Shown piece by piece: positions 44,101 through 52,605 of a stretch of 64,000 bases of DNA. This DNA is from Streptomyces pilosus (lineage in GTDB: Bacteria; Actinomycetota; Actinomycetes; Streptomycetales; Streptomycetaceae), in the NCBI RefSeq assembly GCF_014649835.1, contig NZ_BMTU01000007.1, positions 1-64,000 on the forward strand, in the 5' to 3' direction. Every line of letters begins with the position of its first letter. Within the stretch, counting starts at the first letter, position 1. A program made the position numbers and the translations under genes. Under the pieces are notes generated by a model. That model had not been told where the DNA came from. It made no database searches and saw nothing but the letters and a program-made list of their open reading frames with translations.

Positions 44101-44999
44101 AGGCCGACCGGGCCAGGTCGGACGCGGAGGCGCAGGCCGAGCGGATGGTGGCGACCGCCCGCGAGGAGGCCGAGCGGACGCTGGACGAGGCCCGCCAGGA
44201 GGCCAACAAGCGGCGCTCGGAGGCGGCGGAGCAGGTCGACACGCTCATCACGGAGACCACCGCCGAGGCGGACAAGCTGCTGACCGAGGCGCAGCAGCAG
44301 GCGCAGAAGGCGACGGCGGACGCGGAGTCGCAGGCGGACACGATGGTCGGCGCGGCCCGCACCGAGGCCGAGCGGCTGCTGGCCGAGGCGCGGGTCGACG
44401 GCAACTCCCTGGTGGAGAAGGCCCGTACGGACGCGGACGAGCTGCTGGTCGGTGCGCGCCGGGACGCCACGCAGATCCGGGAGCGCGCCGAGGAGCTGCG
44501 CGACCGTCTCACCGGTGAGATCGAGGAACTGCACGAGCGGGCCCGCCGTGAGGCGGCGGAGACGATGCGGTCCACGGGCGACCGCTGCGACGCGCTCATC
44601 AAGGCGGCCGAGGAGCAGCTGGCCAAGGCGGAGGCGAAGGCGAAGGAGATCGTCTCCGAGGCCAACTCCGAGGCGGGCAAGGTGCGTATCGCCGCCGTGA
44701 AGAAGGCCGAGGGCCTGCTGAAGGAGGCGGAGCAGAAGAAGGCCACGCTCGTGAAGGAGGCCGAGGAGCTCAAGGCCGAGGCGGTCCGCGAGGCGCGGCG
44801 CACGGTCGAGGAGGGCAAGCGCGAGCTGGAGGTGCTCGTGCGGCGCCGGGAGGACATCAACGCGGAGATCTCGCGCGTGCAGGACGTCCTGGAGGCGCTG
44901 GGGTCCCTGGAGGCACCGTCGGGCGGCAAGGAGAACGGGGTCAGGGCGGGAGCTTCGGCAGGGGCTACCCGTACGGGTGGCAAGTCATCCGATAGCTAG
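41118..44999 (+). CDS. scy: Scy, polar coiled-coil scaffold protein
   Basis: About 1293 aa, almost entirely coiled coil with Ala/Glu/Arg-rich repeats (AEAERLRAEA type), consistent with the 51-residue hendecad-based repeat known for Scy. The first ~50 residues (YESQEREPAADVDHLSRFEAEMKRLK) are less repetitive and hold the DivIVA-like start. Scy assembles the tip-organising centre with DivIVA and FilP and sets hyphal branch sites. GTG at 41118 chosen to match the known N-terminus; TTG 17 codons upstream is possible. filP follows 184 bp downstream. Confidence 0.93.
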   Translation: MRGYESQEREPAADVDHLSRFEAEMKRLKTEREKAIQHAEDLGYQVEVLRAKLHEARRTIMSRPAYDGGDIGYQAEQMLRNAQMQADQLRADAERELSQARAQTQRILQEHAEQAARLQAELHQEAVTRRQQLDQELAERRQTVESHVNENVSWAEQLRARTEEQARRLMEETRAEREQALAAARAEAERLTSEARQRLQSDAEAARAEAEQLLRRARTDAERLLNAASTQAQEATDHAERLRTSTATESESARRESQELAKAAEQRMAEAETSLREARAEAEKVLAEAKDAAAKAIASAESANETRTRTAKEQVARLVSEATKEAETTKADAEQLVADARAEAEKIVAEAAEKARTLTAEESATQLSKAARTAEEVLNKASEDAKQTTKAAAEEAERIRREAEAEADRLRAEAHDIAAQLKGAAKDDTKEYRAKTVELQEEARRLRGEAEQLRADAVAEGEKIRAEARKEAVAQIEEAAKSAEELLAKAKADADELRSTAQTDSEKVRTEAIERATTLRRQAEETLERTRKEAERHRAEAVEQADALKDEAERAARELREETERAVEDRRAEAAAELTRLHTEAEERLASAERALGEAREEAARIRREASEEAERLRTEAAERIRALRQQAEAEAERLRDEAAADASASRAEGESVAVRLRSEAAAEAERLKAEAQDSADRMRAEAQAAAERIGAEASEALAAAQEEAARRRREAEELLGAARQEAGQERERAREQSEELLASARTRVEEAQAEAVRLVEEADRRATEMVSAAEQHAQQVRDSVAGLHEQAQEEIAGLRSAADHAAERTRREAEEEADRVRGDAYAERERASEDAGRLRREAHEEAEAAKSLAERTVSEAITEAERIRSEVSEHAQRLRTEASDAIAEAEQAAARTRADAREDANRIRSDAATQADTLITEARAEAERLTEDTITETDRLRVETVAEAERVRSESVARAEKLIADATGDAERLRAEAAETVGSAQQHAERLRQEADRARSDAEAQAERMVATAREEAERTLDEARQEANKRRSEAAEQVDTLITETTAEADKLLTEAQQQAQKATADAESQADTMVGAARTEAERLLAEARVDGNSLVEKARTDADELLVGARRDATQIRERAEELRDRLTGEIEELHERARREAAETMRSTGDRCDALIKAAEEQLAKAEAKAKEIVSEANSEAGKVRIAAVKKAEGLLKEAEQKKATLVKEAEELKAEAVREARRTVEEGKRELEVLVRRREDINAEISRVQDVLEALGSLEAPSGGKENGVRAGASAGATRTGGKSSDS

Positions 45000-45183
45000 C
45001 AAAGCGGGCGAAAACCCTTGTACGGTGAGGGCTTTGACCACGCCTTTGGCAAGCCCTCCAGCAGCGCGCCACCCAAAAGGGGTGTCCTTCTGCATATCAA
45101 ACGTGCATCCGCTCGATGACACACCGCATTGGCGCCTAGGATTCCCTCTATCACCTCACCCGGTCTCTTTCGACAGGAACCCC

Positions 45184-46119
45184 ATGAGCGACACTTCCCC
45201 CTACGGCTTCGAGCATGTGCGGCGTGGGTACGACCGCGCTCAGGTGGACGAGTACATTTCCAAGGTCCTCTCCGACCGTGACAGCGCTCTCGCCCGCATC
45301 ACCGCTCTGGAAAAGCGCATCGAAGAGCTCCACCTCGAGACACAGAACGCCCAGGCCCAGGTCAACGACGCCGAGCCGTCGTACGCGGGTCTCGGTGCGC
45401 GTGTGGAGAAGATCCTCCGCCTCGCCGAGGAGGAGGCGAAGGACCTGCGCGAGGAGGCCCGGCGCGCGGCGGAGCAGCACCGCGAGCTCGCCGAGTCGGC
45501 CGCCCAGCAGGTGCGCAACGACGCCGAGTCGTACGCCGCCGAGCGCAAGGCCAAGGCCGAGGACGAGGGCGTCCGGATCGTCGAGAAGGCCAAGGGCGAG
45601 GCGTCCCAGCTGCGTTCCGAGGCGCAGAAGGACGCGCAGTCCAAGCGCGAGGAGGCGGACGCCCTCTTCGAGGAGACCCGCGCCAAGGCCGCGCAGGCCG
45701 CCGCCGACTTCGAGACGAACCTGGCCAAGCGGCGCGAGCAGTCCGAGCGCGACCTGGCCTCGCGTCAGGCCAAGGCCGAGAAGCGGCTCGCGGAGATCGA
45801 GCACCGTGCGGAGCAGCTGCGGCTGGAGGCCGAGAAGCTGCGCACCGACGCCGAGCGCCGCGCCCGCCAGACGGTGGAGACCGCCCAGCGCCAGGCCGAG
45901 GACATCGTGGCCGACGCCAACGCCAAGGCGGACCGCATCCGTTCGGAGTCCGAGCGCGAGCTCGCGGCGCTGACCAACCGCCGCGACTCCATCAACGCCC
46001 AGCTCACCAACGTCCGCGAGATGCTGGCGACGCTCACCGGCGCGGCGGTGGCCGCGACCAGCGCGCCGGCCGAGGACGAGCCGATCTCCCGCGGGGTTCC
46101 GGCCCAGCAGTCCCGGTAG
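45184..46119 (+). CDS. filP: FilP, coiled-coil intermediate-filament-like protein
   Basis: Protein of 311 aa. A DivIVA-like N-terminus (YGFEHVRRGYDRAQVDEYISKV) is followed by a heptad/hendecad coiled-coil rod to about residue 280 and a short tail. FilP forms a cytoskeletal network behind hyphal tips and interacts with Scy and DivIVA. ATG at 45184 with AGGA. TAGGAT at 45137-45142 is a candidate separate promoter, so filP need not depend on scy read-through. Confidence 0.94.
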   Translation: MSDTSPYGFEHVRRGYDRAQVDEYISKVLSDRDSALARITALEKRIEELHLETQNAQAQVNDAEPSYAGLGARVEKILRLAEEEAKDLREEARRAAEQHRELAESAAQQVRNDAESYAAERKAKAEDEGVRIVEKAKGEASQLRSEAQKDAQSKREEADALFEETRAKAAQAAADFETNLAKRREQSERDLASRQAKAEKRLAEIEHRAEQLRLEAEKLRTDAERRARQTVETAQRQAEDIVADANAKADRIRSESERELAALTNRRDSINAQLTNVREMLATLTGAAVAATSAPAEDEPISRGVPAQQSR

Positions 46120-46151
46120 CACGCCGCCGTACGGCGACCGCGCAGCGGCCG

Positions 46152-46183
46152 AGCCCTCTGCCACTGAGGTGGCAGAGGGCTTT
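46152..46183 (+). terminator. terminator after filP
   Basis: Perfect 13-bp stem (46152-46164 with 46169-46181), TGAG loop, and a short TTT. The adjacent TAGCGT (46193-46198) starts the next gene's promoter. Confidence 0.85.
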
Positions 46184-46204
46184 GTCCCGTTCTAGCGTGG
46201 CCGC

Positions 46205-47158
46205 ATGATCGAGCTCGAGGGGCTGACCAAGCGGTACGGCGAGAAGGTGGCGGTCGACGACCTCACCTTCACCGTCCGGCCGGGCATCGTCACCGGCTTC
46301 CTCGGTCCGAACGGCGCCGGCAAGTCGACGACCATGCGGATGATCCTGGGCCTGGACCACCCGACCGCCGGGGACGTGCGGATCGACGGCACGCACTACG
46401 ACCGGCTCAGGGAGCCGTTGACCCGTATCGGCGCCCTCCTCGAGGCGAAGGCGATGCACCCGGGCCGCAGCGCCCACAACCACCTGCTGTGCCTCGCGCA
46501 GAGCAACGGCATCCCGACGCGGCGGGTGCACGAGGTGCTGGACGCGGTCGGGCTGACGGCGGTGGCGCGGAAGAAGGCCAAGGGGTTCTCGCTCGGCATG
46601 GGCCAGCGGCTCGGCATCGCGGCCGCGCTGCTCGGCGACCCGCGCATCCTGATGTTCGACGAGCCGGTCAACGGGCTCGACCCCGAGGGCATCCACTGGA
46701 TCCGCACGCTGATGAAGTCGCTCGCCGCCCAGGGCCGCACGGTCTTCGTCTCCTCCCACCTGATGAGCGAGATGGCGCTGACCGCCGACCACCTGGTGGT
46801 GATCGGCCAGGGCAGGCTGCTCGCCGACACCTCGATGGCCGAGTTCATCGAGCGCAACTCCCGCAGTTACGTCCGGGTGCGCAGCCCGCAGCGCGAGGAG
46901 TTGCTGGCCACCCTGCACCGGGCCGGTGTCACCGCGGTCGAGAGCGGTGACGGGGCGCTGGAGGTGGACGGTTCCAAGGCCGAGCGCATCGGGGAACTGG
47001 CCGCCGGGAGCCGGATCGTGCTGCACGAGCTGAGCCCGCAGCAGGCGTCCCTGGAGGAGGCGTTCATGCGGTTGACCGCGGAGTCGGTGGAGTACCACGC
47101 GCACTCCGGTACTCCCCGGCCCCCGCAGGCGTGGGGCGAGGGCTGGAAGAAGGGCTGA
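46205..47158 (+). CDS. ABC transporter ATP-binding protein (pair 1)
   Basis: Protein of 317 aa. Walker A GPNGAGKST, signature SLGMGQRLG (variant of LSGGQ, typical of drug/bacteriocin-type ATPases), Walker B ILMFDEPVNGLDPEG and H-loop SSHLMSEMALTADH. ATG at 46205 lies 6 bases after TAGCGT, so probably leaderless. Operon with the permease two bases downstream. Substrate unknown. Confidence 0.9.
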   Translation: MIELEGLTKRYGEKVAVDDLTFTVRPGIVTGFLGPNGAGKSTTMRMILGLDHPTAGDVRIDGTHYDRLREPLTRIGALLEAKAMHPGRSAHNHLLCLAQSNGIPTRRVHEVLDAVGLTAVARKKAKGFSLGMGQRLGIAAALLGDPRILMFDEPVNGLDPEGIHWIRTLMKSLAAQGRTVFVSSHLMSEMALTADHLVVIGQGRLLADTSMAEFIERNSRSYVRVRSPQREELLATLHRAGVTAVESGDGALEVDGSKAERIGELAAGSRIVLHELSPQQASLEEAFMRLTAESVEYHAHSGTPRPPQAWGEGWKKG

Positions 47159-47160
47159 GC

Positions 47161-47934
47161 ATGGCGGTGACGCAGGTCGTACGGTCGGAGTGGACCAAGA
47201 TCCGGTCGGTGGCGTCCACGGTGTGGACGCTCTCCCTGGCGGTGGTGGTCACCATCGCGCTCGGGATGCTGATCTCGGCGCTGTCGAAGGCCGAGTTCGA
47301 CTCGCTGGGCGAACGGGAGCGGCTCTCCTTCGACCCGACCTTCATCAGCTTCGCCGGGATGAGCCTCGGTCAGCTCGCCATGATCGTGTTCGGGGTGCTC
47401 GTGGTGTCGAACGAGTACAGCACCGGCATGATCCGCGCCTCGCTGGCCGCCGTGCCGCAGCGCGGCACCTTCCTGTTCAGCAAGCTCGCGGTGGCCACCG
47501 CGCTCGCCCTGGTCGTCGCCATGGCCACCAGCTTCGCCGCCTTCTTCCTGGGCCAGGTGATGCTGGGCGAGCACAAGGCGTCCATCGGCGACCCCGGGGT
47601 GCTGCGCGCGGTGATCGGCGGGGGCCTCTACATGACGCTGATCGCGCTGTTCTCGATGGGTGTCGCCGCGATGCTGCGCTCGCCGATGCTGTCACTGGGC
47701 ATCCTGATGCCGTTCTTCTTCCTGATCTCCAACATCCTCGGCAACGTGGACGCCACCAAGAAGGTCGGCCAGTTCCTGCCCGACCAGGCCGGCAGCAAGA
47801 TCATGCAGGTGGTCACACCCGTCGACGACGAGACCCCCTACGGACCCTGGGGCGGTCTGGGCATCATGGCGCTGTGGGTGATCGCCGCGCTGATCGGCGG
47901 CTATGTGCTGCTGAAGAGGCGCGACGCACAGTGA
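47161..47934 (+). CDS. ABC-2 type permease (pair 1)
   Basis: Protein of 257 aa with about six membrane helices: SEWTKIRSVASTVWTLSLAVVV start, then NEYSTGMIRASLAAVP and a C-terminal GLGIMALWVIAALIGGYVLL. The SEWTKI opening marks the ABC-2 family of small multidrug-like exporters. ATG two bases after the ATPase stop. Confidence 0.9.
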   Translation: MAVTQVVRSEWTKIRSVASTVWTLSLAVVVTIALGMLISALSKAEFDSLGERERLSFDPTFISFAGMSLGQLAMIVFGVLVVSNEYSTGMIRASLAAVPQRGTFLFSKLAVATALALVVAMATSFAAFFLGQVMLGEHKASIGDPGVLRAVIGGGLYMTLIALFSMGVAAMLRSPMLSLGILMPFFFLISNILGNVDATKKVGQFLPDQAGSKIMQVVTPVDDETPYGPWGGLGIMALWVIAALIGGYVLLKRRDAQ

Positions 47935-48053
47935 GCGGCCGGCGGGGCCGGTTTTTACCCGGCCTTGGGCGGAACCGTCAGCGCCCCGATATCCTCCTAA
48001 CCCTTACGGGGGCGTGTGCCCCGCTGTCCTGAACCTTTCGATGGGTGCGGAGC

Positions 48054-49316
48054 ATGATCGAGGCAGTCGGCCTGACCAAGCGGTACGGCGACAAGACCGC
48101 TGTGTACAACCTTTCCTTCCAGGTGCGCCCCGGCGCCGTCACCGGGTTCCTGGGCCCGAACGGTTCGGGCAAGTCGACGACCATGCGGATGATCCTCGGT
48201 CTGGACAACCCCAGCGCGGGCCGGGTCACGATCGGCGGCTACCCGTACCGGAAGCTGCCCAACGCGCCCCGTCAGGTCGGCGCGCTGCTGGACGCCAAGG
48301 CGGTGCACGGCGGCCGGAGCGCCCGCAACCACCTGCTGAGCCTGGCCCAGCTGTCGGGCATCCCGGCCCGGCGCGTGGACGAGGTGCTGGGCGTGGTGGG
48401 TCTGCACGACGTGGCGCGCAGGCGGTCGAAGGGCTTCTCCCTCGGCATGGGCCAGCGGCTCGGCATCGCGGCCGCGCTGCTCGGCGACCCCCAGGTGCTG
48501 CTCTTCGACGAGCCCGTCAACGGCCTCGACCCCGAGGGCATCCTGTGGGTCCGCAACCTGATGAAGTCGCTCGCCGCGGAGGGCCGCACGGTCTTCGTCT
48601 CCTCCCACCTGATGAGCGAGATGGCGCTGACCGCCGACCACCTCATCGTGATCGGCCGCGGGCAGCTGATGGCCGACATGAGCGTGAAGGACTTCATCTC
48701 CGCCAACTCCGCCGACTTCGCGCGCGTGCGCACGCCGGACACCGAGCCGCAGCAGCGGGAGAAGCTGTCCGCCGCGATCACCGAGGCCGGCGGTCATGTG
48801 CTGCCCGAGCAGGACGGCGCGCTGCGGGTGACGGGACTGCCGCTGCCGCGCATCAGCGACATCGCCCACGACGGCGACGTACGGCTGTGGGAGCTGTCGC
48901 CGCACCAGGCCTCGCTGGAGGAGGCGTACATGCGGATGACGCAGGGCGCCGTCGACTACCGCTCGACCATCGACCAGAAGGAAGGGCTCCAGCAGCAGCT
49001 GCCGCCCGGCGCGCAGCCGCCGATGCCGGTTCCGGGCCAGGGCCAGCCCGGCTGGTACGCGCCGCCGCCGCCGCAGCAGGGCGGGCAGCCCTTCGCGCCG
49101 CCACAGAGCCCGCCGGGGCAGGCCCCCGCCGGCCCCTACGGCGCTTCCGGCGTCCCCGGGGCGGCTCCGGGCGCCCCGGCCGCCAACCCCTACGCGCAGC
49201 CCGCCCCGCAGGCGCCCCAGACCCCGGCTCCGGCCGCGCCGCCGGCCGCCGCGCCGCCCGCCGCCGCCCCGTCCGCTCCCGCCGCCGACCTGACCAAGCC
49301 CGAGGACGCCCGATGA
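48054..49316 (+). CDS. ABC transporter ATP-binding protein (pair 2) with Pro/Ala/Gln tail
   Basis: About 420 aa. The ATPase half (residues 1-305) is very close to pair 1: GPNGSGKST, SLGMGQRLG, LLFDEPVNGLDPEG, SSHLMSEMA. It then has ~110 residues of P/Q/A/G-rich disordered tail not found in pair 1. ATG at 48054 chosen by alignment with pair 1 (MIEAVGLTKRYG against MIELEGLTKRYG); GTG three codons earlier is possible. Stop overlaps the permease (ATGA). Confidence 0.88.
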   Translation: MIEAVGLTKRYGDKTAVYNLSFQVRPGAVTGFLGPNGSGKSTTMRMILGLDNPSAGRVTIGGYPYRKLPNAPRQVGALLDAKAVHGGRSARNHLLSLAQLSGIPARRVDEVLGVVGLHDVARRRSKGFSLGMGQRLGIAAALLGDPQVLLFDEPVNGLDPEGILWVRNLMKSLAAEGRTVFVSSHLMSEMALTADHLIVIGRGQLMADMSVKDFISANSADFARVRTPDTEPQQREKLSAAITEAGGHVLPEQDGALRVTGLPLPRISDIAHDGDVRLWELSPHQASLEEAYMRMTQGAVDYRSTIDQKEGLQQQLPPGAQPPMPVPGQGQPGWYAPPPPQQGGQPFAPPQSPPGQAPAGPYGASGVPGAAPGAPAANPYAQPAPQAPQTPAPAAPPAAAPPAAAPSAPAADLTKPEDAR

Positions 49317-50185
49317 GCACGCCCCCGCCCCCGATGCCGCAGAGCGCCGCACCCGAATGGCAGGCGGCACCCGGTCACCCGTATCCCGGCTACACCTCGC
49401 CGATCCCGGTGGTGCGCACGCACCTCGGACACGCCCTCGCCTCCGAGTGGACGAAGATCAAGTCCGTGCGCTCCACGATCTGGACGCTGGGCGTGTTCGT
49501 CCTGCTGGTGGTCGGCATCGGTCTGCTGACCGGGCTGATCGTCTCGAATTCCGATCCCGACCTGGGCGGCGAGAGCCCGCTGTCCCTCGGCTTCTTCGGG
49601 CTGCTGCTGGGCGGCATGTGCATCATCACGCTGGGCGTGCTGACCACCGCCTCGGAGTACGGCACCGGCATGATCCGCACCACGATGGTCGCCTGTCCCT
49701 CACGTGGACGGGTCCTGCTGGCGAAGGCCCTGGTGTTCTTCCTGCTCGCCTTCGTGGTGACCCTGGTGTGCGCCACGCTGATCGGCTTCCTGCACGTGTC
49801 ACTGCTGGAGGAGTACAACGCCAAGGACCCCTCCGGCGGGGAGTGGCTGAAGGGCACGGTCGGCGTCTCGCTCTACGTGGCGCTGCTCGGCACGCTGTCG
49901 CTGGCGATCGGGTCGATCATCCGGCACTCGGCGGGCGCCATCACCATCATGATCGGCGCCGTGCTGGCGCCGCTGGTGATCGCGCTGTTCATGTTCTCGT
50001 CCTCGCTCCGGGACGTGCAGCAGGCGCTGTTCGAGTACTCCATCCCGAACCAGATGAGCATCTTCTACGCCAACTCCCTGAGCGAGTCGGGGCCGTCCGG
50101 CTGGGACCCGCTGTGGATCATGCTGGTCCTCACCGGGGCCGCGATCGGCGGCGCGTTCGCCCTGCTGGAGAGCCGGGACGTCTGA
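49313..50185 (+). CDS. ABC-2 type permease (pair 2) with Pro-rich N-terminus
   Basis: Protein of 290 aa. A ~35-residue Pro-rich cytoplasmic start (MSTPPPPMPQSAAPEWQAAP) precedes SEWTKIKSVRSTIWTLGVFV and about six helices, ending ALLESRDV. Paralogue of the pair 1 permease. Overlaps its ATPase by 4 bp. Substrate unknown. Confidence 0.9.
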   Translation: MSTPPPPMPQSAAPEWQAAPGHPYPGYTSPIPVVRTHLGHALASEWTKIKSVRSTIWTLGVFVLLVVGIGLLTGLIVSNSDPDLGGESPLSLGFFGLLLGGMCIITLGVLTTASEYGTGMIRTTMVACPSRGRVLLAKALVFFLLAFVVTLVCATLIGFLHVSLLEEYNAKDPSGGEWLKGTVGVSLYVALLGTLSLAIGSIIRHSAGAITIMIGAVLAPLVIALFMFSSSLRDVQQALFEYSIPNQMSIFYANSLSESGPSGWDPLWIMLVLTGAAIGGAFALLESRDV

Positions 50186-50197
50186 GGCCCTGCCCCG

Positions 50198-50214
50198 GGA
50201 CCCGCCCCGGGTCC
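50198..50214. terminator. terminator between convergent genes
   Basis: GGACCCG (50198-50204), CCC loop, CGGGTCC (50208-50214), three bases before the next gene's stop. Confidence 0.5.
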
Positions 50215-50216
50215 GT

Positions 50217-50549
50217 TCAGAACTTCGGCGCGTTACGGGACCGCTGCACCCGCGAGGTGCGGCGGTCCTTCGCGTTCCAGCACGCCTTGTGCCAGTGCCG
50301 CCGGTCGTCGACCCCCGCGTGTTCCGGCCAGGCCACCACGTGCGGCACCCCGTCGGGGATCAACTGGTCGCAGCCCGGGCAGCGGTAGGCCTTGCCCTGG
50401 GCGCTGGACCCCGCCACGTGCCGTACGCTCCACTCCTCGCCCTGCCAGCTCTCCGTGGCCTGCCAGCCGCCGTAGCGGCCGGAACGGTCGTCCTCGGCGC
50501 TCCGGCCGGACGAACCGGCTCCCTTCGGTCGGTTGCGACGCGGGGACAC
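50217..50549 (-). CDS. small conserved protein with zinc-ribbon-like motif
   Basis: About 110 aa. A basic disordered start, then YRCPGCDQLIPDGVPHVVAW ... HWHKACWN: CxxC plus HxxxC would make a zinc site. Such proteins are sometimes annotated ATP/GTP-binding in streptomycetes, but no P-loop is visible. GTG at 50549 has GAGG upstream; another GTG lies four codons earlier. Function unknown. Confidence 0.75.
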   Translation of the reverse strand: MSPRRNRPKGAGSSGRSAEDDRSGRYGGWQATESWQGEEWSVRHVAGSSAQGKAYRCPGCDQLIPDGVPHVVAWPEHAGVDDRRHWHKACWNAKDRRTSRVQRSRNAPKF

Positions 50550-50790
50550 AGGACACCTCACGGGGCTATACAGGATGCTGGGGCCGCGTCCAGCCTACGC
50601 GGCACGGGCAGGGGTACGCGTACAACGCCAATCGTCACAAGTCCCCTCCGTGGCGACGCGGCCGCCCCGGCAGCGCCCCATTCTGCAGACAATCCGCAAA
50701 ATTGCTCGCCCGGCCCGTGACCTCGGCACGTGTCGGGCGGTTATGCCCTGCGGGGGAGCTCCGCGTCGGAGCCAAGGAAGCAGGAATGCA

Positions 50791-51819
50791 ATGCGCGTTG
50801 GAAGTTTCGTGTTGGCCGCCCAGTTCCCCGGGCAGGGCGAGGGGGAGGCGCTGCACCGCGCGGTCCGCTCGGCCGAGGTCGCCGAGGAGGCGGGGCTCGA
50901 CACGGTCTGGCTGGCCGAGCACCACTTCGTGCCGTACGGCACCTGTCCGTCGGCCGTCACCCTGGCCGCACTGCTGCTCGGCCGCACCCGCCGGCTGCGC
51001 GTCGGCACGGCGGTCAGTGTGCTGCCCACCGTCCACCCGGTCGCCCTCGGCGAACAGGCCGCGCTGCTGCACATCACGAGCGGCGGCCGGTTCTCGCTGG
51101 GGCTCGGGCGCGGCGGACCGTGGGTGGACCTGGAGGTGTTCGGGGCCGGCCTGGAGGCGTACGAGAAGGGGTTCCCGGAATCACTCGATCTGCTGGTGCG
51201 CTGGCTGCGCGAGCCGTCCGTCGGGGCGGACGGCGAGCGGTACCGCTTCCGCGAAGTGCCCGTCGTGCCGCGTCCGTCGGAGTCCCTGACGGAGACCGAG
51301 GGCCCGGAGGTCGTGGTCGCCTGCACGTCCCCGGCGAGCGTACGGCTGGCCGCCGAACGCGGGCTGCCGATGCTGCTCGGCATGCACATCGGGGACGAGG
51401 AGAAGGCCGAGATGGTCGCCCTGTGGCGCAGTCACGCGCGCGCGAGCGGCCGCCCCGCCGGGGAGGTGCACCGCGCCGCGCACGTCTCGGCCGGTGTGTG
51501 CCAGATCGCCGACCGGCGCACGGACGCGGCGGAGACCCTCATGAAGGCGATGCCGGGCTGGCTGAAGCAGGGGCTGGAGGCGCATGTCACGGTGGACGGA
51601 CGGCAGCGGCAGATGCGCGACCCGCTGGCCTACACCGAACTGCTCTGCGGACTGCACCCGGTGGGCACCCCGCGGCTGTGCGCCGACCGGCTCGCCGCGA
51701 CCAGCGAGCGAACCGGCATCTCGCGCTTCGCGCTGCTCGTCGAGGGTTCCGGCGATCTGGCGGCCACGGAGGAGAACGTACGGCGGCTCGGCGCCGAGGT
51801 CCTTCCCCAGCTCGCCTAG
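50791..51819 (+). CDS. luciferase-like (LLM class) flavin-dependent oxidoreductase
   Basis: Protein of 342 aa with the bacterial-luciferase TIM barrel: LAEHHFVPYGTCPSAVTLAALLLGRT, RLRVGTAVSVLPTVHPVALGEQAALL and RFSLGLGRGGPW. The family uses FMN or F420; the cofactor and substrate cannot be told from sequence. ATG at 50791 with AGGA and an AAGGAAG upstream. No obvious partner. Confidence 0.87.
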   Translation: MRVGSFVLAAQFPGQGEGEALHRAVRSAEVAEEAGLDTVWLAEHHFVPYGTCPSAVTLAALLLGRTRRLRVGTAVSVLPTVHPVALGEQAALLHITSGGRFSLGLGRGGPWVDLEVFGAGLEAYEKGFPESLDLLVRWLREPSVGADGERYRFREVPVVPRPSESLTETEGPEVVVACTSPASVRLAAERGLPMLLGMHIGDEEKAEMVALWRSHARASGRPAGEVHRAAHVSAGVCQIADRRTDAAETLMKAMPGWLKQGLEAHVTVDGRQRQMRDPLAYTELLCGLHPVGTPRLCADRLAATSERTGISRFALLVEGSGDLAATEENVRRLGAEVLPQLA

Positions 51820-51924
51820 GACATCGGGCCCCCTCGGGGGGTCCCGTCGCTCGGATCACGGAGGCTTGCCGCCCCGGTACCACCGCACCTCCCGCGTACG
51901 GAGCGGCAAGCTGTCGATGACGCG

Positions 51925-52317
51925 TCAGCAGTCGCGCAGTTCCGGCGACTGGTTCAGCAACTGGTTGCGCACCGAGGTGAAGCGGGCCAGCGTCTCGTCG
52001 ACCGAGGAGTCAAGCGGGAACACAGCCACCCGGTGGCAGTTCTGGAAGGCCAGCCGTACACCGAAGTGCCGTTGCAGCGCGCCGCGTATCGCGTCACTCG
52101 CGAGCGCACGCAGCAGCTGACCGCGCGCCTGCTCGTCCGGCGGGGGCGTCTGGTTGTCGGCGAAGGGTCCGCCGTCCACCTTCAGCTGGGCCACCAGGGA
52201 GCTGATCATCTCCCACGCGAAGGGCAGGGAGGTCCGGACGCAGTCGACGAAGTCAGCTTCGTCGACCTCGCCTCGCTCGGCCTGTTCGAGTAGGGCCGGT
52301 GAGACGTCGAGCGACAT
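51925..52317 (-). CDS. SCO5389-family protein
   Basis: Protein of 130 aa. No TM or signal sequence. Opens MSLDVSPALLEQAERGEVDEADFVDCVRTSLPFAWEMI and ends NQLLNQSPELRDC with a terminal cysteine. It matches a small actinobacterial family known only by locus name. AGGAG behind the ATG at 52317. Divergent from nucS. Function unknown. Confidence 0.82.
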   Translation of the reverse strand: MSLDVSPALLEQAERGEVDEADFVDCVRTSLPFAWEMISSLVAQLKVDGGPFADNQTPPPDEQARGQLLRALASDAIRGALQRHFGVRLAFQNCHRVAVFPLDSSVDETLARFTSVRNQLLNQSPELRDC

Positions 52318-52605
52318 GGGTTCTCCTCTCGCACCCCCAACGAGCAGGGGTTGCCTGACAGATACGGGAGCGCGCGAAATCGGGCACGCTGCGTACACGG
52401 TTCGCGACCTCCCGTTCAATACCGTAAGCAACGGACGGTGACGGCACCAGGAGAATGCGTGGATGCGACACTTCCTGTGGGCCTGGTTCCGGCCATCGCC
52501 GAACACGCGTTTTCCAGGAGATACGGGACGTGCCCCGTGGGGCGCGAGGGACGGTCGCGAGGGCGAATCGCGTCGACCCCGGCCGGTCGAGTAGCGTTGC
52601 CGACC

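Noticed and set aside
40620..44534. A 1300-codon open frame antisense to scy
   Set aside because: It is a by-product of the extreme codon bias and repeats of scy; its translation is low-complexity Leu/Arg/Gly with no motif, and scy is a known protein.
41300..44800. Regularly spaced similar DNA units suggesting a CRISPR or satellite array
   Set aside because: The units are degenerate, stay in frame and encode the coiled-coil repeat of Scy; there are no unique spacers or cas genes.
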